Assembly (NCBI GenBank): GCA_046728035.1
Contig: JBKPDT010000363.1
Span: 1 to 27,152 of the forward strand
Reading direction: 5' to 3'
Source of the DNA: DASRWT01 sp046728035
Lineage (GTDB): Bacteria; Methylomirabilota; Methylomirabilia; Rokubacteriales; CSP1-6
Length of the DNA stretch: 27,152 nucleotides
Shown here one piece after another: positions 23,085 through 27,152 of the stretch. The position numbers and the translations under genes were made by a program. The notes beneath the pieces are model-generated. The model saw only the letters and a list, made by a program, of their open reading frames with translations. It was not told the DNA's origin and searched no databases. Numbering within the stretch: position 1 is the first letter of the stretch; the number at the start of each line of letters is the position of its first letter.

Positions 23085-23477
23085 ATGACCACGATCGAGC
23101 CGTACTGCGCCCCCAGCGTCTTCAATCCGCCGACCTATAGCCAGGCCGTCAAGGTCACCGGCGCCCAGACCATCCTCTTCATCGCGGGCCAGGTCGCCTA
23201 TGACGCTCAGGGCAAGCCGGCGCATCGCGGGGACTTCACCGCGCAGGCGCGCGCGGTGTTCCAGGCGGTCCGCGCCCAGGTGGAGGCGGGCGGCGGCACC
23301 CTTGCCAACGTGGTCAAGATCAACACGTACCTCACCGACATCCGGCACCGCGCCGAGCTGATCCCGGTGCGCGAGGAGTTCTTCGGCAAGAAGACGCTCG
23401 CCTCCACCCTCGTCGCCGTCGCGGCGCTCGCCCAGCCCGAGTGGCTGATCGAGGTCGAAGCGATCGCGGTCATCTAG
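23085..23477 (+). CDS. RidA/YjgF/TdcF-family protein lacking the catalytic arginine
   Basis: A 130-residue protein with the family frame FIAGQVAYDAQGKP, NVVKINTYLTD and the terminal IEVEAIAVI. In RidA an arginine (FPARSCV in E. coli) binds the imine carboxylate; here the aligned segment is TLASTLV, so Ser107 replaces it. Known: Arg-containing RidA deaminates reactive enamines and imines; members without it have other roles. AGGAG precedes the ATG. The next gene starts 3 bp downstream. Confidence 0.88.
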   Translation: MTTIEPYCAPSVFNPPTYSQAVKVTGAQTILFIAGQVAYDAQGKPAHRGDFTAQARAVFQAVRAQVEAGGGTLANVVKINTYLTDIRHRAELIPVREEFFGKKTLASTLVAVAALAQPEWLIEVEAIAVI

Positions 23478-23480
23478 AGC

Positions 23481-24854
23481 GTGTCCGAGCTGAATCCGTT
23501 CATCTTCCGCGCCTACGACGTGCGCGGGAAGGTGGGCATCGACATCACCCCCGAGGTGTTCGAGCCCATCGGGCGCGCCTACGGCACCCTGGTGAGGCGA
23601 CGGGGGGGTCGCGTGGTCGCGCTGGGGATGGACAACCGCCTCTCCTCGCCGCCCCTCAAGGAGGCGTTCGCGGCGGGCGTGCTCGCCACCGGCGTCGACG
23701 TCGTGGACATCGGGGTCAACCACACCCCGCTCATGTATTTCGCCGCCGCCCACTGGAAGCTCGACGGCGGCGCCACCGTCACCGGGAGCCACAACCCCGT
23801 CACCGACAACGGCGTGAAGATGGTCCATGCGGGCGCGGCCCCGCTGACCGAGGACGAGATCCAGGACCTGCTCGCCACCATTCACGCCGCCGACTTCGCG
23901 GCGGGCCGCGGGCGGCGGACTTCCCGCGACCCCCGACAGGACTACTTCACCGCCATCACCGGGCAGATCCGGCTCGCCCGCCCCCTCAAGGTCGTCGTCG
24001 ATGCGGGTAACGGCATCGCGGGGAGCTTCGCGCCCTCGCTGCTGCGTCGCATCGGGTGCGAGGTGATCGAGCTGTACTGCGAGTCGGACGGAAGCTTTCC
24101 CAATCACCTGCCCGATCCCGAGATGGAGGAGAACGTCCGCGACCTCGTGGCGCTGGTAGGCGAGACGCGGGCCGACGTGGGGATCGCCTACGACGGCGAC
24201 GCCGACCGCGTCGGCCTGATCGACGAAAAGGGACGGCGCCACGAGGCCGACCTCATCCTCGCCCTCCTCGCGCGCGACTTCCTCACCCGGCAGCCGGGCG
24301 CCGCCATCGTGTTCGACGTCAAGTCCTCCCAGGTCCTGGTGGACGACATCCGCAAGCACGGCGGCAAGCCGGTGATGTGGAAGACCGGGCACTCCCACCT
24401 CAAGCGCAAGATGCGCGAGGACGGGATCCTCCTCGGCGGCGAGGTGTCCGGCCACATGTTCTTCGCCGAGAACTGGTACGGAGTCGACGACGCGATCCTC
24501 GCCTCGTGCAAGCTCCTCGAGCTGGTGGCGCGGGAGGCGAAGCCGGTCTCCGCTCACTTCGACACCCTGCCCCACCTCGTCGCCACGCCGGAGCTCAAGG
24601 CGCCCTGTCCCGATGACAAGAAGTTCCAGGTCGTGGACGAGCTCGCCCGCGAGTTTCGCTCGCGCTACGAGATGGTGGAGATCGACGGGGTGCGCATCCT
24701 GTTCCCGGAGGGCTGGGGACTGGTGCGGGCGTCCAATACCAACCCGTACCTCACCCTCCGCTTCGAGGCGAAGTCCCGGCCCGCTCTCGCCGCGATGATG
24801 GCCGAGGTCTACGAGGCGTTGCGGCGCTACCCCTACGTGGCGCTGCCGAGCTGA
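23481..24854 (+). CDS. Phosphomannomutase/phosphoglucomutase
   Basis: A 457-residue four-domain alpha-D-phosphohexomutase. The phosphoserine loop is TGSHNP with Ser103, the metal loop DGDADR near 239-244, the sugar-specificity loop GEVSGHMF and the phosphate-binding RASNTNP near the C-terminus. Known: ManB/AlgC-type enzymes interconvert mannose or glucose 6- and 1-phosphates for polysaccharide and nucleotide-sugar synthesis. Start is GTG at 23481, three bases after the ridA stop. The two functions are not obviously linked; they share a promoter. Confidence 0.92.
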   Translation: MSELNPFIFRAYDVRGKVGIDITPEVFEPIGRAYGTLVRRRGGRVVALGMDNRLSSPPLKEAFAAGVLATGVDVVDIGVNHTPLMYFAAAHWKLDGGATVTGSHNPVTDNGVKMVHAGAAPLTEDEIQDLLATIHAADFAAGRGRRTSRDPRQDYFTAITGQIRLARPLKVVVDAGNGIAGSFAPSLLRRIGCEVIELYCESDGSFPNHLPDPEMEENVRDLVALVGETRADVGIAYDGDADRVGLIDEKGRRHEADLILALLARDFLTRQPGAAIVFDVKSSQVLVDDIRKHGGKPVMWKTGHSHLKRKMREDGILLGGEVSGHMFFAENWYGVDDAILASCKLLELVAREAKPVSAHFDTLPHLVATPELKAPCPDDKKFQVVDELAREFRSRYEMVEIDGVRILFPEGWGLVRASNTNPYLTLRFEAKSRPALAAMMAEVYEALRRYPYVALPS

Positions 24855-24863
24855 CGCCTGGGC

Positions 24864-26018
24864 TCAGCGGAGGTTGCCGGTATGGCCCAGCGAGTACCGG
24901 CCGGGCTGGGGCCAGACGGTGAGACCGTGCGGCTCCTTGCCCGCCGCGATGGTCTTGACCTCACCGGTGGCGGTGTCGATCACGTACACCACGTCGTCGT
25001 ACCGGCCCGAGATCCACAAGTGCTTGCCTTCGGCGCTGACATTCCCCATGTCAGGACTGCCGCCGCCGGGGATCATCCAGGTGGCCTCCACCCGCCGGGT
25101 CGCAAAGTCCAGCACCGCGATGCTGCCCTTCCCGCGTGGCGGCCCGTACACCCGCGCGGTGCCGCGATTGATCACGTAGAGCTTCTTGCCGTCCCGGCTC
25201 GGATACAGGCCGTGCGCGCCAACCCCGGTGGGAATGAAGCCCACCTCGGTGAAGGTCTCACCGTCCACGACGAAGACGCCGCCCGACTGCAGCTCGGCCA
25301 CGTAGAAGAGCTTCCCGTCGGGTGAAGCGCGGATGTCCTGGGGCATGCGGCCCTTGGACAGCTTGAGGTATCCGAGCACCTTGCGGCCGACGAGATCGAT
25401 CTTCACGAGGCTGCCCTTGTACTCGCACGTGAAGATCACGAAGCGCCCGTCGATGGAGAAGTCGGCGTGGTTGATGCCGGCGCACTCGGGGGTGGGCAGC
25501 GACCACTGCAGCGCCATGGTTTGGGGATCCCGGAAGTCGAGCCGCTTGAGCGCTTCCGCCACCACCACCGCGAACTTGCCGTCCGGCGTGAAGTACATGT
25601 TGTAGGGATCGTCCACCGGGATGGCCTTGCCCGGCTTGCCGGTGGTGGGGTCGATGGGGGTGAGGCTCCCGTCGGTGCGGCCCTCGGCGTTGTTGGTGAC
25701 CCACAGAGTCTTGAGGTCCCACGAGGGCACGACGTGTTGCGGGTTGATGCCCACCCGGAACCGATCCACCACCTTGAGGGTCGCGGGATCGATTACCCAG
25801 ACGTCGTTGGACGTCCGGTTCGGCACGTAGACACGCGGCAGCGCGCCCGCGACGGCGGGGCTCAGCTGGCCGGCCCGCGTCTCGCTGTAGAGGTTGGCGG
25901 GGTCCACCACGGGCGGCATGCCCGGCACGGTGTCCACGGCGAGCGCGAGCCCGGCGGCGAGGCCCACGGCGGCGAGCGCCACCGCGGTGACGAGCACGGC
26001 GAGACGGGACCAAGACAC
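24864..26018 (-). CDS. Exported beta-propeller (YncE/cytochrome-cd1-like 40-residue repeat) protein
   Basis: A 384-residue protein. GTG at 26018 is chosen because GAGGAGG lies six bases upstream and a clean signal peptide follows (VLVTAVALAAVGLAAGLALA). The rest is repeating YVTN-type blades, for example RVYVPNRTSNDVWVIDPATL, KTLWVTNNAEG, KLFYVAEL, KKLYVINRG and LWISGRYDDVVYVIDTATGE. Known: such propellers are scaffolds, and some act in periplasmic redox or metal pathways. An in-frame ATG at 26054 is placed for leaderless initiation six bases after TACGCT, so a longer N-terminus is possible. Function unknown. Confidence 0.85.
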   Translation of the reverse strand: MSWSRLAVLVTAVALAAVGLAAGLALAVDTVPGMPPVVDPANLYSETRAGQLSPAVAGALPRVYVPNRTSNDVWVIDPATLKVVDRFRVGINPQHVVPSWDLKTLWVTNNAEGRTDGSLTPIDPTTGKPGKAIPVDDPYNMYFTPDGKFAVVVAEALKRLDFRDPQTMALQWSLPTPECAGINHADFSIDGRFVIFTCEYKGSLVKIDLVGRKVLGYLKLSKGRMPQDIRASPDGKLFYVAELQSGGVFVVDGETFTEVGFIPTGVGAHGLYPSRDGKKLYVINRGTARVYGPPRGKGSIAVLDFATRRVEATWMIPGGGSPDMGNVSAEGKHLWISGRYDDVVYVIDTATGEVKTIAAGKEPHGLTVWPQPGRYSLGHTGNLR

Positions 26019-26060
26019 GGAGACCTCCTCTGCCGCTGATGGCGGTGCGAGCATGCGTCC

Positions 26061-26066
26061 AGCGTA
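26061..26066 (-). promoter_or_regulatory. -10-like element of the beta-propeller gene
   Basis: TACGCT on the minus strand, six bases before an in-frame ATG (26054) and 42 bases before the GTG (26018) with the strong ribosome site. TTGGTC lies 18 bp upstream as a weak -35. Tentative. Confidence 0.35.
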
Positions 26067-26096
26067 CAGGATCGGCGCCGCTTCGACCAAGCACTC

Positions 26097-26807
26097 CTAG
26101 TCCCCGAGGATCAGCCGGACCGCGTGGTCGGCGTCGCGTGCGAGGGGACAGTCCCGTGTGCCCCAGTAGCCGCGCGGGTCGATGAGCACGCCGGCGAGCC
26201 CGGCTGCGCGCGCGCCGAGCACGTCCACCGAGTAAAGATCGCCGACGTAGACGGCTTCGTCCGCCGCCACCGCCGCGCGCTCCAGGCCGAGCCGGAAGAT
26301 GCGCGGGTCGGGCTTCTCCACCCCCACCACCGACGAGTCCAGGACGAAGTCGATGCGCGCGGCCAGGCCGGTGGTCTCCAGCGTGCGCTCTACCGTGCCG
26401 TTGGAGTTCGAGATCACGCCGACGACGAGCCCCGCCGCCTTGGCGCGCGCGAGGGCCGGCGCGGCGGAGGCGTCCGCGCGGGTCCACAGGCCGGTGGGGG
26501 CGTTGTAGTCGCGGCGCCAGCGCTCCACCGCGGCGATGGTAGAGGCGGCGGTGGCGCCCAGGGGCTCCAGGAGATAGCGGAGGTAGTGGTCGTGCACGGC
26601 GACGCTCTCGGTGGACGCGCCGGGCGCCAGATGCGGGTCGAGGCGGACGCGAGCGCGGAGCTCGGCGTCCTCGACCGCCGCGACGTCCACCGCGACTCCC
26701 TCCCGCTCCAGCGCCGCTACGATGGCCGCGTAATCCATCCGGATCAGGGTATTCCCGGCGTCGAAGAGCACGGCCCGGGGCGGGCGCGACGAGAGGGAAT
26801 TCATCAT
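26097..26807 (-). CDS. HAD-superfamily hydrolase
   Basis: A 236-residue protein. HAD motif I is FDAGNT with nucleophile Asp16, and the usual second Asp is Gly. Motif II is VISNSNG, motif III Lys is in GVEKPDP, and motif IV is YVGDLYSVD. The cap is inserted after motif I (HAD-IA type). Known: members are phosphatases, phosphonatases or haloacid dehalogenases; loss of the second Asp is seen in several non-phosphatase or atypical branches, so the substrate is open. No ribosome site precedes ATG 26807; the start fits leaderless initiation. ATG 26819 overlaps the -10 and ATG 26804 is an alternative. Confidence 0.88.
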   Translation of the reverse strand: MMNSLSSRPPRAVLFDAGNTLIRMDYAAIVAALEREGVAVDVAAVEDAELRARVRLDPHLAPGASTESVAVHDHYLRYLLEPLGATAASTIAAVERWRRDYNAPTGLWTRADASAAPALARAKAAGLVVGVISNSNGTVERTLETTGLAARIDFVLDSSVVGVEKPDPRIFRLGLERAAVAADEAVYVGDLYSVDVLGARAAGLAGVLIDPRGYWGTRDCPLARDADHAVRLILGD

Positions 26808-26815
26808 GAGAGGCT

Positions 26816-26827
26816 TCATTATAATGA
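26816..26827. promoter_or_regulatory. Perfectly palindromic bidirectional -10 element between HAD and small membrane protein genes
   Basis: TCATTATAATGA is a perfect 12-bp palindrome, so it contains consensus TATAAT on both strands. On plus it ends nine bases before ATG 26835; on minus it ends ten bases before ATG 26807. It is the only such AT-rich stretch for hundreds of bases. Confidence 0.65.
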
Positions 26828-26834
26828 CTGGGCG

Positions 26835-27032
26835 ATGACGCGCCTCCTCGCCACCGGAGCCCTCACGCTCGCGCTGCCCCTCGAACAGGCGCTCGCCGAC
26901 CACGGCGGCCCGCTGCGCGATGCGCCCATGAGCCCGCTCGCCGTCGGGCTCCTGTCGGCGGGCGCCGCGCTCGCCGCCGGCATCCTCATCGTGATCATCG
27001 TGATGGCGCTGACGAAGAAGGGACGCGAGTGA
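26835..27032 (+). CDS. Small exported or single-pass membrane protein, 65 aa
   Basis: N-terminal signal-like segment (RLLATGALTLALPLEQALA, possible cleavage before DHGG) followed by a hydrophobic helix (about residues 34-58) and a basic end KKGRE. The ATG is leaderless-type after TATAAT. It overlaps the next gene by GTGA, so it is coupled to a CopD-like membrane protein and may be an accessory subunit for copper or electron transfer. No family recognised. Confidence 0.7.
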   Translation: MTRLLATGALTLALPLEQALADHGGPLRDAPMSPLAVGLLSAGAALAAGILIVIIVMALTKKGRE

Positions 27033-27152
27033 GCGGGGCGGCCGCCGCCCTGCGCTGGGCGCATCTCCTCTCCGCCCTCCTCCTCGTCGGCATCTTTGGC
27101 TTCTCGCTCCTCGCCGGGCGCGCGCGCCATCCCACCGCGCGCGCCTGGGAGC
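27029..27152 (+). CDS. CopD-like integral membrane protein, N-terminus only
   Basis: Forty-one residues to the window edge, starting with GTG that overlaps the previous stop. The sequence includes ALRWAHLLSALLLVGIFGFS, which matches the first helix of the CopD/YebZ copper-resistance family, where a conserved His in an R-x-x-H arrangement occurs. Too short for certainty. Confidence 0.5.
   Translation, partial: MSGAAAALRWAHLLSALLLVGIFGFSLLAGRARHPTARAWE

Noticed and set aside
1..27152. CRISPR arrays, tRNA, rRNA, IS or phage genes
   Set aside because: No regular spaced repeats, cloverleaf or rRNA sequence, transposase motifs or phage structural genes were seen by eye.

Overview
The window is gene-dense, very GC-rich bacterial chromosome. 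Coding regions are strongly biased to G or C in third positions, and there is no plasmid, phage, IS, rRNA, tRNA or CRISPR signature. The gene mix is a FAD/Fe-S 2-hydroxyacid oxidoreductase, an Mtr4-like helicase, futalosine-type menaquinone synthesis (MqnA), carboxymuconolactone-decarboxylase (CMD) proteins, amidohydrolases and alpha/beta hydrolases. It suits an uncultured soil or sediment lineage such as Rokubacteria/Methylomirabilota or a relative, but that placement is an inference from style and not proven by a marker.

Layout. 1-5369: a truncated E1-alpha dehydrogenase gene (-), a divergent Nramp-like transporter with a small membrane partner (+), and a 959-aa FAD/Fe-S oxidoreductase (-). 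5392-5898: an exported thioredoxin-like protein (+), closed by a convergent hairpin. 5938-12873: a long minus-strand run, read in the order Mtr4-like helicase, lipoprotein, unknown 208-aa protein, gamma-glutamyltransferase, a small AhpD/CMD-fold protein interrupted by an in-frame TGA, unknown 104-aa protein, ChbG/HpnK-type deacetylase. 12883-14048: a halohydrin-dehalogenase-like SDR and a membrane protein (+). 14011-15066: a class III cyclase remnant, a YciI-like protein and a small secreted protein. 15095-17227: a TPR-CHAT lipoprotein (-). 17308-20013: methyltransferase, amidohydrolase and MqnA (+). 20020-21173: an IMPase-family phosphatase and a CMD protein (-). 21255-22240: two tandem zinc-ribbon PilZ proteins (+). 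22261-27152: alpha/beta hydrolase (-), RidA and phosphomannomutase (+), secreted beta-propeller and HAD hydrolase (-), then a small membrane protein and the start of a CopD-like gene (+).

The strongest observation is at 7025-7276. The CMD-fold gene is split by a TGA at the position of the second (catalytic) Cys of the AhpD CxxC motif. Eleven nucleotides downstream there is a perfect 6-bp stem with an AGGU loop, which is the geometry of a bacterial SECIS element. I read this as a selenoprotein that stop-codon-based gene calling would miss. Second, the SDR at 12883 carries both diagnostic halohydrin dehalogenase motifs (T-X4-F-X-G and S-X12-Y-X3-R). Third, three divergent gene pairs are separated by only 9-27 bp between start codons. 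Each has one near-symmetrical -10-like element readable on both strands, placed so that transcripts would be leaderless or nearly so; several single genes show the same arrangement.
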